Assembly: GCA_003864495.1 (NCBI GenBank)
Contig: ML133478.1
Coordinates: forward strand, 1,539,606 to 1,603,605
Direction of reading: 5' to 3'
Origin: Nemopilema nomurai
Taxonomy: Eukaryota; Cnidaria; Scyphozoa; Rhizostomeae; Rhizostomatidae
Length of the DNA: 64,000 nucleotides
Numbering within the stretch: the first letter of the stretch is position 1; every line of letters begins with the position of its first letter. The position numbers and the translations under genes are program-made. The notes under the pieces were generated by a model. The model saw nothing but the letters and a program-made list of their open reading frames with translations. It was not told the DNA's origin and did no database searches. Below are positions 1 to 13,125 of this stretch, in pieces.

Positions 1-917
1 GTTCGTTTCTCTTCAAGACTAAGGCCTTTCTTTTTGGACTGAAAAAAAAATTTACAAACGTTTTAGTGAGACAAACGTTTAAAAATGTTAATTTTTACCA
101 ACCAAAAAACGACTTGAAGGGTATCATTTAAAGTATATGAAAACTCGTTGATTAAAGGAAAAGTGGCCATGATATATATACGTCGATTCTTCTAAGTGAT
201 ATTTCTTTACACTACCTTTCTATTCTAGAGACACAGAAAAGTAATTAACTTCTTTCGAGAGTTTAAAAAAGGAAATACGATACTAGCCGGTTTTGTTTGT
301 TCCCATTATGAAACAGTGAATATTTAGTTTTCCCTTATTTTTAATAGGAAAAATGCTTCGAAGAAATCCACGGACATAGCAAAGTTTTTCCAACTGACCA
401 AATAATACGAAAATTTGGAGGCAGCTAGAGCCTCTTAGGCCAGAAATTTATTTTCGCAAGTCTAACTAACTTACCATTATTTTGGGTTGATGAGGGTTGA
501 TAAATATTGAGCAATTTTTCAACGCAATTTGAGAAACTTCCCGCCAACTCTTAAAATTGGCCTCGACTCCACGTCACAGAAACGAAGCTGAAGTCACAGG
601 GCGGCAAAAACAATTTTTGCGATTGCGATACAGGTGGTGAATTGTTTTGGCAGCATTCTTATTCACAACATACAGAAGGCAATCCAACAGAGGTTTGCTG
701 CATATCAACAACACGAAAGCTAAACTAGATTATATTACAGGAAACAACGAACTGGATTCGTTCCAAAGCTTAATTTTCTGAAGACTGACAACGCAGGAAT
801 AAGAAATAGTCAGACGGAATTATGCAGCAAGGCCCGATGGCCGTTTTGTTTTGCAAGTAAATGGCGTTAGGCCGCTAATGGGCTAAAAGACGATATTGGA
901 TCATTGGGATCATCAAC
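1..917. other. Upstream flank of APPBP2, no gene recognised
   Basis: No convincing coding exon was found. The last part must hold the APPBP2 promoter and 5' UTR. A 16-base direct repeat (AGACGATATTGGATCA) occurs at 889-904 and 923-938, so the second copy lies between the two possible APPBP2 start codons. The rest is AT-rich with no feature I can name. Confidence 0.5.
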
Positions 918-3900
918 ATGATAGACGATATTGGATCAATGGAAATTCTTAAGCATCCTGCCACTTTATACCAACGATGCATTTATTCTGTTGCAGAAAA
1001 CCTACCAGTGTTCGGTGAAGACTTAAAGGGGTTCCCTGCTAAGCAAGTGTGCGATGTTTACAAGCAGGTATAGGCATTCATCCGCATGTGTGTAAACAGG
1101 AAGCTTTCGGATGCTAATGCAAGCTCTCTTCATTTTCATAACGCTTCAATTAGTATATTCCTTTAACATGGTAGTACCACAAACATATGACTTTCGCTTC
1201 CGCCTGTCTCAAGGAAACCATTAATCTTGCTCTGAAAGGCGTTACTTCATTAATCCAACTTTAACCACCTTCAGAAACTGTTTTTAACAGGTATAGGTCG
1301 AGAGAGTAAAATAATTCTTTTGATTACTTGTGTAAGAAGTTTACATACTGAAAATAGGTACAGCTTGTATACAAACCATTGCTGGACCATCCTTGTTGAT
1401 GAAAACTTATATTTGATGTTATTTGTTAAGAAGAAATTTTCAATGTGCATTGGAAGGGCTCCAAACATGTGATTAAATTTAGAATTGATTTTACCCATGA
1501 GTATGAATATGGGTATGAGCTTTGCTGCCTTCAAGGTGTAGATAAATAAATGCAGTTTGGTATACAGGTTCAGAATAGCAAAGCAAGCCATCTATGATAC
1601 CTATACTGGTAAAGATTTAATGTCAGGATGAAGACCAGAACTATTCTCAATTTGATTTGTTTCTGTTTCTAGTTGTTCGAACCTGTCCCCTGTTTTGTTA
1701 AGTATAAAATATTCATTCACAGCTGCTGTGGCTTCAAAGCAGCGGGTGTAGTCTCACCAAGCAAATTCCTCTAGATTGCTTCTACATGAAAGCCAATGGA
1801 TTATGTTACTTATCAGGACTATTTTTTCCCCTCTTGCTGATTGACTCCAATCTCATTAATTTGTTAATTGCATCAAGTCCAATATTTGTTTTAGGTGTGT
1901 AGGAGGAACCAAGTTGAAGAGCTTTTAGCTCAATTATCAGATATTGATCATTTTATCAAAATTTTGAAGTCCAAAGCATCAAACTGGTAAGTGTTTGCAT
2001 TACTTTATTGTGCAAAGTCAATTTAGATATTTATATATATTTAAATATCTTGCTTTGTTGTTTGCCTTTTCTACCTTAATTTCCAACAAAGAAGATGTTT
2101 GTATGGCCGCTACCTTTCCTTTTCTGATACTTCTGCTGCAACTGCTATATTAAGACCATTTATGGCTCACCTACAATATTTTATAGGGACACATTGTTTG
2201 AATGTGTACAAATGATTTTGGTTGAAAAGCCAGACTTTGGAAAATTTCTCGCAACCACACAAATCACAGGACAGAATGAAAAATCGAAGGAGTATATTGT
2301 AAAAAGAATTGAAGATCGCATTCTTATGAGTGAGTTAGTGGGTTAATTTTGTATGGCATGCCATGGTAATGATATGAAGTGATAATGTATGTCTAAATCA
2401 AAGTCTGAAGAAATTTTTTATTTACAACAGAGATGTGCTAATGTTTACAAGATTGTATGAAGTTGCTACTCGAAGTTGCATTCTTAATGTATTCATTCTG
2501 ATGGAGTCTGTACAGTTGTACATTGTATTGTTTGCTGCCTCTCAATGCATTATAGGTACACTGGTAAATACAAGTGGCATATACAGCATTGAATGCCTGT
2601 TGGTCACAATGTGACACTTGGAGTTGCTATCAGCTTAGAACCATTCTTGCTCCAGAAGTAGATTCTTGTGTCTTCTGTATTTGCAAATGCAGAGTTTCAA
2701 AATTTATGAGGAATTTTACTGGCACAGCACTCTGTTTACTGATACTTTATGCATTGTTAATATAATCTGTTCATCTTATTTTTGCCTTTTCAAGGTATAT
2801 TTTTCACTGAATGTGGCATGTTTGAAAGTGCAAGCACTTGCTTATCGTGTGTAAAGATTTTACCAGAAGATGAAGATTTGCAAATGTTGGAAATGGCAAC
2901 TGAGTTGTGGACAAGGTTAAGAGTTTTCTTGTTTTTACTTATTGCTAAGTAAAGAAATTCACGATTATTTTTAAACAGGTTTAGCAGTCTTTGTAATATG
3001 AGGCGTGCGATCGCACACACGCAAAACGTCCAAGGCGTGCTAATCATTACAGGCGCAAAACAAAGAATTTGCCACAAAAAAATTTTAAAATTGCTAATGT
3101 TTTGAAGCTTTTCAAAGCAGCGGTAACTCGAAGTCGCCAAATTAGGTCTTCTTAAAAGCAACACCCAGTTCTTGACAACAGGTATGGGAAACAACCGATA
3201 AAAAGCGGTTCGCATCGCACGCGCAAAGTAATCAAGGCGTGCGAAATGCCTCAGGCGGCCATGAAATGTTGTTTGTGTGCAAGCATTCAGTGTACTGTGT
3301 ATTCATCATGCAGTGTTTTCTGTGTACACACAAGAGTTGTTGTATACATTTACAAAACCTTTAGTCATTGAGTACTCCTAAAATTTATTTAACTTCCTTT
3401 CAGATTGACACTTTGTAGCTTTAGTCTTTTCACATTTGGTTATTGATGTAGCTTCACTCTTAAAAATGTCTCCAAAATTTTAGAAAATGAATTGCAGGAT
3501 GTTCTTGTTTAATACTCTTTTTTCGCCATTTCAGACTTGCACTTGTGTACACCTCAGACTGCAAATTTCCTGATGCAAGTTATGCTCTAAATGTGGCTGA
3601 AAAGATCATCAGTCATGTCACTTGTGAGAAAAATAACAACTTCTTTAGTAAATCAATGTTCTATACAGCAAGAAGCTCTCATCTGTATGCACTATCAAGA
3701 TATTTTGAGGTATGGACATTATTTTTTTCACCTTTTCAGGTTCTTAACTCTGCTCAGCTTTTGAATATCAATCACAATGAAAAGTTTAAGAAAAATTCTG
3801 AGGACACATTTGGAATTTTCTAATTAAAATATGACAAAGATGTTTAAAGAATTTTACCAAATAAAGCATTCTTCAACAAGGCACCATCACTAGCAGCAGG

Positions 3901-6900
3901 TCTCATACTGGCCCTGCAGGATGTATATAAATATACACTATATTTTATGGTTTACAAGGTTAAATGTCATGGTGGATTAAGCTATGAAAGTGAAGGAGAG
4001 AGACAATAGATGTTACTTAGGAAAAGCATTTCTATAGAAATCTTTTACAGAATAAAATTGCTAACATTTTCCATTGTAATGGTATGCTCTTTTTTTCTAG
4101 GCCCACGAATCTGCTATTCATGCAGTCGCTGAATTGTCTCCTAAACTTCCAAATAAGGTATGCACTTTTGTGGGTGAAATTTCCCATGTTGATAGCATCC
4201 AATTAGAACCATGAAGTTTTCTATTGTTTCCTAACACTAGCTGAAAAATGCAGCTGAAAATTAGGCACACTTCTGAGCATTGATCTGTGTTGATTTTGGT
4301 GTTCATCTTTTCCTGTGCAAGAAAGTGTGATTTTAGTAATCTGAGGTAACTCATATAATTGTTTTAGCTTTCTCTAACAAGATATAATGTACCACAACAG
4401 ACATTGTTAAAACCAATATTCTTAAGCCCTTCTTTAACTGATGTTCTCATATGCTATCACTGTGATTCACAATCATCAAATTGAGTCTAGTTTTTTGCTG
4501 ACTTTTGAGATATTTTTTAGGTTATCATTGACTCACTGAGACAAGCAGCCAAAGTGAGTTTCTTTAGTACTGCTGTGCTTTATGAACTATGCAGACTTTA
4601 TCTAGTAGAGACATGCAATGAATTGGTGCTCCTTCTCAGTAGAAATACAATAATGAGGCAGTGGCATTAGGTTTCATTCTCAAGTACTAACAATGATTTG
4701 TGTCTGCTTGTGTCCCACAAGAAACAAATTGCTGCTTGCTGTAAAATTGTCTGAAAACCCATTGAAAGAATGACCATTTGCTGTCCATAATGTGTTCGAA
4801 ATATGTGTAGAGGATGAACATGAATATTTGGTTTTAGTTGTTGAACTAACATGTTAGTTATTAAGGTTGTATAATTTCTTCTTAGATGTGAATGATGAAC
4901 AAGTTACCTGATTGTTTGAGGAAAAAGTTATGGTAAACCCAAACAATAATCTAATAATTAATGCAGTCATTTGCCTTTTCATACAAGCATAATATCTTGT
5001 ACCATCACCAATTTATTTGTTCTAGACTAGTATTATAAAAAGGATGTTCAAGCAGGCTGGGTTGCTGATAAAGTTTGCTGTTCAACTTACAAGGTATTTT
5101 CCTAACCCTTTCTGTGGCATTTGATTATTTTGAAGGCTTTTTTCACTTGAGCTAAAGCAGTAAGTGCACTAGAAAACATTTCAATGTCACATTTGCATTC
5201 TGATATTGTATGCTTTATTTTTGATAATGTACCTTACTTTTGCTTCATCTTACAGGCATGTCTTTGGTGAAGAGCACCCAAAGTATGCAGAATGCCTAAC
5301 TGACTATGGTTTCTATTTATTAAATGTCGACGCAGTTGCTGCATCAGTCGATGCATATCAGGTATGAAGTTTTTGTTGTTGTACATTTTTGTCTGAAATA
5401 CAACCGGTTAAGTGTGCCGTTTACAAATTCCTTGTGAAATATTATTTAAGCAGGCGGTAAATCGCCCTCCCCGTTGGTGTCAAGTAGGTGATATGTACAA
5501 TACACGAAACTGGTTTGCAATTGCTTTGGAGCATGTATAAACATATATCACGTATGTTTGGACTAGAATGTTGAGAGATTTTAAACGCTTGAAGCAACTA
5601 ATGGCATATAATATTGTAACTACCGTTCTGCGTCAAATGAAAGTTCATTGTCGCTCTTATCTGAATCGAATTTGGAAAATCGACGACAAAATTAGCCTTT
5701 CGGGCTTTAAAGTGATACCGGCCTTATAATTGGTCCTTAACAAGTTACGATTTCCCTTATGAAAAAGCCAAACATTTTGAAATAGCAAAGGAAATGACAA
5801 AGAAAAGCCAAGCTGTGCAGCGGGCATGGGGGCTATAGCCCACCTTAGACGGCCAAATCTATATTCTTCAAGGACCCTACGTTAACAACAGGCTATTTTT
5901 CCTAAATGAATTATCATCATTTTGCGTCAATGAACAAATTAAGTATTCCATTTGGCTCACACTTTATTTAGTTTCATAGAAAGCAAAATGAACACAACCC
6001 ATAATATTAATTGATTTAAAGTCATATTTTATTATGTTCAAGTCCTAACTGCCCAAGGCTATAAAGGAATGATTAATTCTAGAAAATGTCTTTGAAAAAC
6101 TCTCTCCGATTTCAAAAATTGATGAAGATAGTTCTCATTCGTAAAGCTTCCAGTTTGCTGGCCTTTAGCAGCTCCATTTCAAGCTCAGTTTGATTTCTTG
6201 AAATTTTTGCTATGACTTTATATAACTATGTGACAATGTCTTACAGGCAGCTTTGGATATTCGGAGAAAGGTTTTTGGTCGAAACAACATTTTAACTGCA
6301 GGCAGCCACGAAGACTTAGCTTATGCCCTTTATGTAAGAGATTATAGTTCAGGAAATTTCCACAAAGCGAGGTATGAACCTGAAAAACTTTCATTACAAC
6401 AAAAGCAATACATTAGCAAATGTTTTGCCATTTGACAAAACAACATTTTCACGAAACGCTTGAGATTGTATTAGAAAGTCATAGGTCTAAAGTTGAGTTG
6501 TAAGGTCTAAATCATAAGTCAATGTGGTTTGTGGTGACTGCATGGTTGGACTACCAATTAGCAAAGACATTTTAAGGCTGGGATCCTTGTAATTATTATT
6601 GGATAATAGTTTAGTTAGTTAACTATTTCTATGTAATCATGTTGTCGAGAGGGATTGTCTCTAGAATAGAGCTCTCTCTAAATTCATGTTTCCTTCGTAC
6701 ACCTATTCCCTACTTTCCAAGTGTAAAAAAGTGTTTTCCTACTTCACTCATTCATTTCCTTGTTAACATCCTCGCTTCAATTTAATTCCATAAAAATATG
6801 GTTTGGTAATTTATCAACAATAGGATGCTTTAGTAAGGTTATCCGGTGAGGCTAAAGGTCAAAGGTTATCTCTTCCACACTCCTTTTCACAGAGATGTCA

Positions 6901-9900
6901 TTATCCAACTCTTACCTTTTCAAGGAAAGCAGTTGTTGCTCCATGGATTGGTATTGGTGATATTTTTCATCTCATTTGAAAATCTTTCATTCGCCAGGGA
7001 ACACGCGGAAGTTGCAATCAAAACATTTACAAAGGTTTTAAAACCGGAACACTTGCTTCTGGCTTCGTCAAAACGAGTAAAGGGTGCGTTATGTCGGTTA
7101 TCTTTCATCAGTTTTGAATAAAGATTAAGAGCTTTCACCTTCAACATTATTGCATGGTCACTTCAATCACTTCTCTTCCGTCTTAGAACTGATGTGTTAT
7201 TTCAGAACAGTTTAGAACCTTAGAGCTTGTAATAGGTGTGTTCAAATTTTGCCAAGTTTATTGGAAATTTGCCCAACCATCCTGTGATGACTTTGCATTT
7301 TTCTGGCTATAATATTGTCCGGTATATACAATGTAATATAATAGTTTGAATTGCACAGAAGTAAGATGTTTTAATCACCCTTTCTTCGTGTTAATGTGAT
7401 ACCAATATATCCATTTTCAGCTTTGATATTGGAAGAAGTCGCCATAGATAGTTTTGATATGCTAAAAAGAGACAAATTACTAGCAGAAGCAGAAGAGCTA
7501 CATTTGGAATCTCTTAAGTTAGCCAGGTACGTTTTATGGAGATATAAAAATTCAGAATTTTCATCTTCTAAAATTTCAGAACTTTTAAAATTTCAGAACT
7601 TTTAAAATTTCAGAACTTTTAAAATTTCAGAACTTTTAAAATATCATCTATAGGAATTTTTTCACTTCAAATCGAGTATTGCTGATTGTCACCTTAATTG
7701 TGTGTAGACCGTCACTGATAAATGTATGATACCGTTGATGACGTATTTTCCTTTTTATGATGTCTGTTTGACTAACAACTGATTAATTCAGATTTCCGTC
7801 CAATTATCGTTTACATCATCGAACATTAGTTTTTTTTGACAATCTTAGTCGTTTGGTCCTTTGGCACCTTCAATTTTGAAACATTAAGTTTTGAAGATTT
7901 CATTTCATTTTTCGCAGGAATTCATTTGGTGAGAGTAATGTTCAAACTGCAAAGCATTATGGGAATCTTGGTAGGCTTTACCAGTCAATGAAAAGATACA
8001 AGGTAACAGCAAATTTTGCATTTTATTCATTTAAAACAAGGCTTTGTCGTAGTGGCGGATTTCTATTCACTTGAAATATTCCTTTATAATGAACAACAGC
8101 CGTTTGTTAGAAGTTTTTTCTGCAGAAGGTATAGATATGCTTTTGATGAGATTTTGGAACAGTTATCTCAGCACACATTAAAGTAGTATTTCGTTTCTGC
8201 GTATTTAGCGTATGTTGTTGAATGAAAGTGAGTTCTCGATCCAGCAATGTGCTATCCTTCGTATTTTAAAACTCAAATTTGTCAAAGAACGTCTTGCCAT
8301 TGTCTGCAGTTCTTTTCTCGGTCTTGCTTGCATTTCTCCCAAACGGTCAATTGTACTACTTTGCGATTTTGTGATGGTTAACGATTCACTCTTGTCCGCC
8401 AGGAGGCAGAGCAAATGCATTTGAGGGCGATACAAATCAAGGAGAGTCTTCTTGGAAAAGAGGTAATTGCTGAAGACACTCATTATTCGTTGCTTCTTTT
8501 TGAGAATATGATCAGTACTATCCTCTTAAAGCATTGCCATCAACACGGTCGAGGACAAGCAACATGAAGGGACAGCAGAATTGATCGAGTGCCTTTATGT
8601 GCCAGAGACCTCCCTTCTTCTAATGAGAACTTTTGTGAGAACTTCTAATGAAAATTTCTAATGAGAATTTTTCTGCGAACGTCTGTGTTTTCTTTGTTTT
8701 CTTTAATGAGAACTTCTAATGAGAATTTTTCTGTGATTTGTGAATCTACCCAGAACAATTAATTAAGCAGCATTTCTGTTGTTTGTCTTGCTAATTACCG
8801 ATTACAGAAATATTTATATTATATATATTAAGTTGCCTAGCTTTTCTATATCAAGGTGTTGTAAAACGCAAGTCAGAGTTCAGAAGCTTGCCAAGTAAAC
8901 TCGGATACAAAGTTCTTGTTCTTTTCTTCCAGGATTATGAAGTCGCCCTTTCGCTAGGTCATCTCGCCTCGCTGTACAATTACGATATGACAGAATACAC
9001 CAAAGCAGAGGAACTGTACCTAAAATCGATCCGAATCGGTAAGCCATAATTTGATCCAAAGTATCTCTTTGGATTTCTCAGATCGTTTTAGGTTTTTTTG
9101 GGTTTTGTTAGATTTTCATAGGTGGTTTTAGATTTTCTTAAAGGCCGGGTTACACGATCATTTTTTTCGATATTGGACCAACACGTTGAAAGATTTTTGC
9201 TGCAGAATTTAATGCGATTATTAGGTGTTAATCCTCTATCATTGGAAATTTTACTCTGAACGAGAACTTGTATACGAGAAATGCGATTCTGCTTTTCAAT
9301 GCTACTTTGAAGGAAACGCAAAAAACATCCCTTTTCTTTTGATAAGAAGGGCATTGAAGCCAATGCAACCAAAACTTCACAGCAAATATTTGCCGTTATC
9401 AGAATCCGTACATTCTCAGTAGCAGTCGGGAAAGATTTTGAAATAGCGCGTAGCCTTAACTTTCCAAGAAATCTTTTGAACAAGTCTTTAAACTCGTAGT
9501 ACGTAGTTTGTAGGCATTAAACTTGGGGTCTCCGTTCTTCGAGATGGTTGTGATTGCCGTTATACCGACTTAAGGCCATATCATTTTCAAGTTTTTGCTG
9601 TCTTGTGTAGATGCTTTGTAAGAACAATATCACATAAAGTAGTGACAATTTTAGGTAAAAAGAACTTAGATTTTAATATGGTTTATTCATTCTCCCATAT
9701 ACACGTTCCAGAGACATGCCCAGTTAGCTCAGTCGGTAGAGCATCAGGCTTTTAACCTGAGGGTCGCGGGTTCGAGTCCCTCACTGGGCGCTATCTTTTT
9801 TCTGTCTCAATGCACTGATTTTGTTATAGAACCTGTTGCAGCGGCAGCGCCAGCTCTTGAAAAGTGGGGGACAAGTGAGGGGAAAAGAGGGGGGCCGGGG

Positions 9901-10841
9901 CGTAGTCCCGTAAAAATTCTTATGCTCCGCCCTTTTTACCCCGGAAGCCATAATCCCGTACAAAACAACTCTTGCTTCCCAACCCTTATTTTTGAATCTG
10001 CAACTTTCTGAAAAAGTGGGGGGGACTAGTACCCCCATTCCACCAACAAAACCCTTGCCACTGACCTGTTGTTATAAACAGTTCAAGCTTTTTACCAATC
10101 TTACATTTTTTGTCAAATTTCTAGGCTGCCACTTGTTCGGCGAATGTTACAGTGGCTTGGAGTATGATTATCGAGGTCTGATTAATTTGTATGCAAATAC
10201 AGGTAAATTCAGAATCATACCGCTACTAAGCATTTCATGTATTTTTGGCATTTGGAAACATTATGCTTTCTAGAGGATGATATATTTATTGGATATAGAC
10301 TATTTATATGAGCTAAATACCACAATTACCTATATAATCACCAATTATCAAGTATATGTGTTTCCCTGACGTTTAGACTCTGGTATTTTGGAATAGGCAT
10401 GTCGAATTTGGATTGAAAGCAATTGAAGATTGGATTTCCATTCTAACTGTCAACTAAATAAATGACCTTTTCGTAAGAATATTCTCTTTATCCGTATTTA
10501 ATCAGGTTTGAAACCGTTTTTAGATTATTTGCTACATTATTAATTTTTACACAGTTGCAATTTGTCAATTTTTGCAACCTTATCAGAACAAGATGCTTAA
10601 GGATATACTTAACTAACCTATGCTTATCAGACTTCTACCTTTCCCTTAGATTCATTAATTACATTGCAAGATCTTTTCCGCAGGAAATTATGTAGAAATG
10701 GCAAGATACCACTTAGTGTTGGCAGACTGGCAGGAACTTAGAAAAAACGTACAAAAACCACCTATCATTGAACAAGTAGACCAAAATGACCCAGTTTGCT
10801 TGAGCGACTTCATAAAATCTTTCAAAGCTCATCAGGGATAG
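918..10841 (+). CDS. APPBP2: Amyloid protein-binding protein 2 (TPR protein), 17 exons
   Basis: In vertebrates this TPR protein binds the APP basolateral sorting signal and is a substrate receptor of a cullin-2 ubiquitin ligase. Exons: 918-1067, 1895-1986, 2187-2329, 2795-2915, 3535-3709, 4101-4157, 4521-4553, 5026-5093, 5256-5361, 6247-6371, 6998-7083, 7421-7526, 7918-8002, 8403-8462, 8933-9038, 10125-10202, 10684-10841. They join in frame to 1749 nt (582 aa); the human protein is about 585 aa. Highly conserved stretches include LLLASSKRVK with ALILEE (exons 11-12), HYGNLGRLYQSMK (13), LGHLASLYNYDM (15) and YSGLEYDYRGLI (16). The N-terminal TLY segment aligns best if translation starts at the ATG at 939; 918 is an in-frame alternative. 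Intron 15 holds a tRNA gene and a hAT MITE; the other introns show only the repeats listed separately. The gene looks intact. Confidence 0.93.
3011..3257. repeat. Pair of GC-rich direct repeats in APPBP2 intron 4
   Basis: Two imperfect copies of about 43-45 bp, at 3011-3055 and 3215-3257, share the blocks TCGCAC, CGCAAA, AAGGCGTGC and CAGGCG. They stand out as CG-rich islands in an AT-rich intron and bracket about 160 bp. They may be the ends of an old mobile element. No target duplication was seen. Confidence 0.45.
7570..7637. repeat. 17-bp tandem repeat, four perfect copies
   Basis: The unit AAAATTTCAGAACTTTT occurs four times without a mismatch, starting 43 bases after the exon 12 donor of APPBP2. 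A degenerate partial unit precedes it and another follows. Confidence 0.95.
9718..9790 (+). tRNA. tRNA-Lys (anticodon TTT)
   Basis: This is a full cloverleaf of 73 bases without intron. The acceptor stem pairs GCCCAGT with ACTGGGC, followed by discriminator G. The D arm reads GCTC..GAGC and the anticodon stem CAGGC/ACCTG frames the loop with TTT. The T arm contains GGTTCGAGTCC. Internal A and B boxes are intact, so polymerase III can transcribe it. It closely resembles metazoan tRNA-Lys-TTT. It sits in sense orientation in APPBP2 intron 15, 48 bases before a hAT MITE. Confidence 0.95.
9839..10063. mobile_element. Non-autonomous hAT element (MITE) with 8-bp target duplication
   Basis: The element is 225 bp and non-coding. 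It begins CAGCGGCAGC and ends TTGCCACTG, short imperfect terminal inverted repeats of the hAT type. It is flanked by perfect 8-bp duplications ACCTGTTG at 9831-9838 and 10064-10071. Its subterminal parts are G-rich (GTGGGGGACAAG, GGGGCGTAGTCCC). Similar subterminal blocks occur in the larger hAT remnant at 18835-20157, so the two probably belong to one family. The right end lies about 60 bp before APPBP2 exon 16, without disturbing the acceptor. Confidence 0.85.
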
Positions 10842-11820
10842 AATATCAATGTACATTGTTCAATATATTGTTGTTTATTTTGAGCTGTAAGCGTCAGTTG
10901 TTGTTCATTTTGTAATATTCAAAAAATCTTCAAACTTAAATGCATCTGAAACTTTTGAATGTAAATAATTTTCAAAACTGTAGGAATTTTTATATTTTGA
11001 CATTTAAGTCTGATAGTTACTATTATATTTCCTGTTTTGATGTGAGTGCCAAGAATTTGAGCATTTGGCACAAAATAGAAAAGCTGATAAAGTAGAAAAG
11101 CTTATTGAGTCTTGAGAAAAAAGTGTATAAGCAATTCATAAGCAGTGTGAGGATAGTTTCCATAACAACAGAAACCTGATAACTAAATGTGACTCTTTAT
11201 TGTTGTGCATCAACGTTAAAAATTTCTTTGTGAATGACGCATAGCAAATTTGGACTGGTTTTATAACCAAAAGTGAGGTTTTGTTTTGCTTTGTTTATGA
11301 AATGTTGAATATTGTTTGCTTTTCATGTCATGTTAAAGTTCATGAAATGGTATTTTTCAACCTATTTGATGATGATGATGATGTGCCAAATGTATTGTAT
11401 TTATTAATGAGATTTGCAATTACCAAACCGTTTGTTAAAAAAAATAAGTTGACTTTAACAGAGATGTGTTACATACAAAGCCAAAATATCTCATTTCACA
11501 TTTCTAGTATGGGTATTATTTTTTTGAATTTTCTAGCAAGATGAAAAGTTATCCTCAGAGCCAGCAGTTTGACAAAAATACATCTTTTCTAAGAAAAATT
11601 GCACCTTTGAGTATGAGTAGAGAGAATAGGAGCCGAGGCAATTCTTGCCTCTATTAATGGAAATCAAACTTCATTTTTGAGACTGTGATCACATTTTACA
11701 TATCACATTCATCAAATAATTCCTATTCTAAGCAAATTTAATCAAACTTAACAATATGAAACTAAAAATTTATAATTTTTCAATACTTTAGAATTTTTTC
11801 TTGGGGTTGTTAACTTAAAA
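10842..11820. other. Convergent 3' flank between APPBP2 and TXNDC17
   Basis: This interval lies between the stop codons of two convergent genes and presumably holds both 3' UTRs. It is AT-rich and contains a short GAT run at 11368-11382. I see no further gene and no strong AATAAA just after either stop. The 87-residue open frame at 11281-11544 resembles nothing known to me. Confidence 0.5.
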
Positions 11821-12899
11821 TTAATCTTCTTCGAAGAACATCTCCACCAAATCAGCTTTGGCACACTCCTCTTCCACTAGTCTTTTTGCCTGTAAACAAG
11901 AATATGAAATAAAAATATAAAAATATGTTCAATATTTGTTTGATGCTTCAGGCTAATTGTGCACACAATGACTTGAAAAAATAATTGTAATGAAAAAAAA
12001 ATTAAAACATCACATCTTGAATGCTGAAAATCATAACATTTCACAAAAAGTTTTTCCATGAAATACTTACTGAGCCCCATTGAATCAAAGTTGGTATGGC
12101 CTTCAACTTTATTTTGTCGTGAGTTCTAAATTCATTGTTCTGATCTTTCCACCTGAAAAATATTTGTATGCATATGTTATTGGGCAAACTGAACACATGG
12201 GATAAAAAATGTTCATTTGATCATTAGATAAGTCAAATTCTCTGTACTGTTAAACAAAATATTATAACTGCAATTAGATTTTTGAAGATTGTTGACCTTC
12301 GTATAAAGTTTTGCGGTTTAAACCTGATGACAATAAACGTCTTACGTTGCTCTGTTTCCCACACTGCAAAGGACGAAGACAGCATTGGGGTCCTTCATTT
12401 TCTGTACACCTGCCTCCACAATAGGTTCAGCTGCGAAAAGAAAAAACCATAAGCTGGAAATTGCATTTTTCTCAGCGTTGGGGAATTTGAAAAGAAGTTG
12501 CTAATTCGAGGAGGAAAGCAGAAACCAGTCTGCACCTGCTTCCAACCGGTTGGCTGTAGGGCGGTGCCTTTTGCATCTCAACAGAAGAGAGAAACGTACA
12601 GCCTCCTGTATTACTTATGCTCAAATATTCATACTTTGAAGCTCCCAACAGGCAAAGCCATGGACTTGCAAAGAAACAAAGGGAAGACAATAATTTTTGG
12701 TCTCTTTAAAAATACTTTTCCCAGGTATAACTTTAAGGTAGAACTTACCCTTCACACAATCCGGGCACCAGCTTTCACCAGAAGCATCCGGTTCACCACA
12801 AAAAAGTACGAAGATCTTTTCTGCATTCTTATGTTCTTCGACAAGCTTTAGAAGATCAGATACCTCAGAACACCCAAGCTGTTTCGTCTGAGCAGCCAT
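11821..12899 (-). CDS. TXNDC17: Thioredoxin domain-containing protein 17 (TRP14-like)
   Basis: A cytosolic thioredoxin-fold disulfide reductase of the TRP14 family, which in mammals reduces small disulfide substrates and accepts electrons from thioredoxin reductase. Exons in transcript order: 12899-12749, 12430-12346, 12152-12071, 11889-11821; together 387 nt, 128 aa. The family's active site WCPDC is intact at the end of exon 1 (residues about 44-48), preceded by the usual GES loop. Conserved later parts are the cis-proline segment AIPTLIQW and the C-terminal KADLVEMFFEED. The length matches the human protein (123 aa). It has no signal peptide. The gene starts 227 bases from the divergent C22orf39 homologue, so the two probably share regulation. 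Confidence 0.93.
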
Positions 12900-13125
12900 G
12901 TTTTGTTATCACCAAACACAACTGAAGGTGAATTCGAGGTTGTCTGCAGTGATCTGCAGCCATGTGACCATGTGACCATGTGACAAAATGGAATCACGTT
13001 GTTTCATTGGTTCGCACGAGCGTTGTTTGTTGCTGCTGTGGAGCGGAGTGGATGATGGCACTGATAAACCCACAAATAAAACAGATTTTTTGGTAGCAGA
13101 TGCAGGGTTACAGTTTATCGCAGAT
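12900..13125. promoter_or_regulatory. Bidirectional promoter interval with three CATGTGAC boxes
   Basis: The interval separates the divergent start codons of TXNDC17 and the C22orf39 homologue by 226 bases. At 12961-12984 the 9-bp unit CATGTGACC is repeated almost three times. Each copy contains an E-box whose reverse complement, TCACATG, is the core bound by MITF/TFE and USF bHLH-zip proteins. Regulation by those factors is inference. The interval overlaps an open frame continuing upstream from 13126 that I judge untranslated. Confidence 0.6.

Noticed and set aside
12988..13125. In-frame upstream start that would extend the C22orf39 homologue by 46 residues
   Set aside because: The added residues show no similarity to the family N-terminus, and the shorter start gives the usual length.
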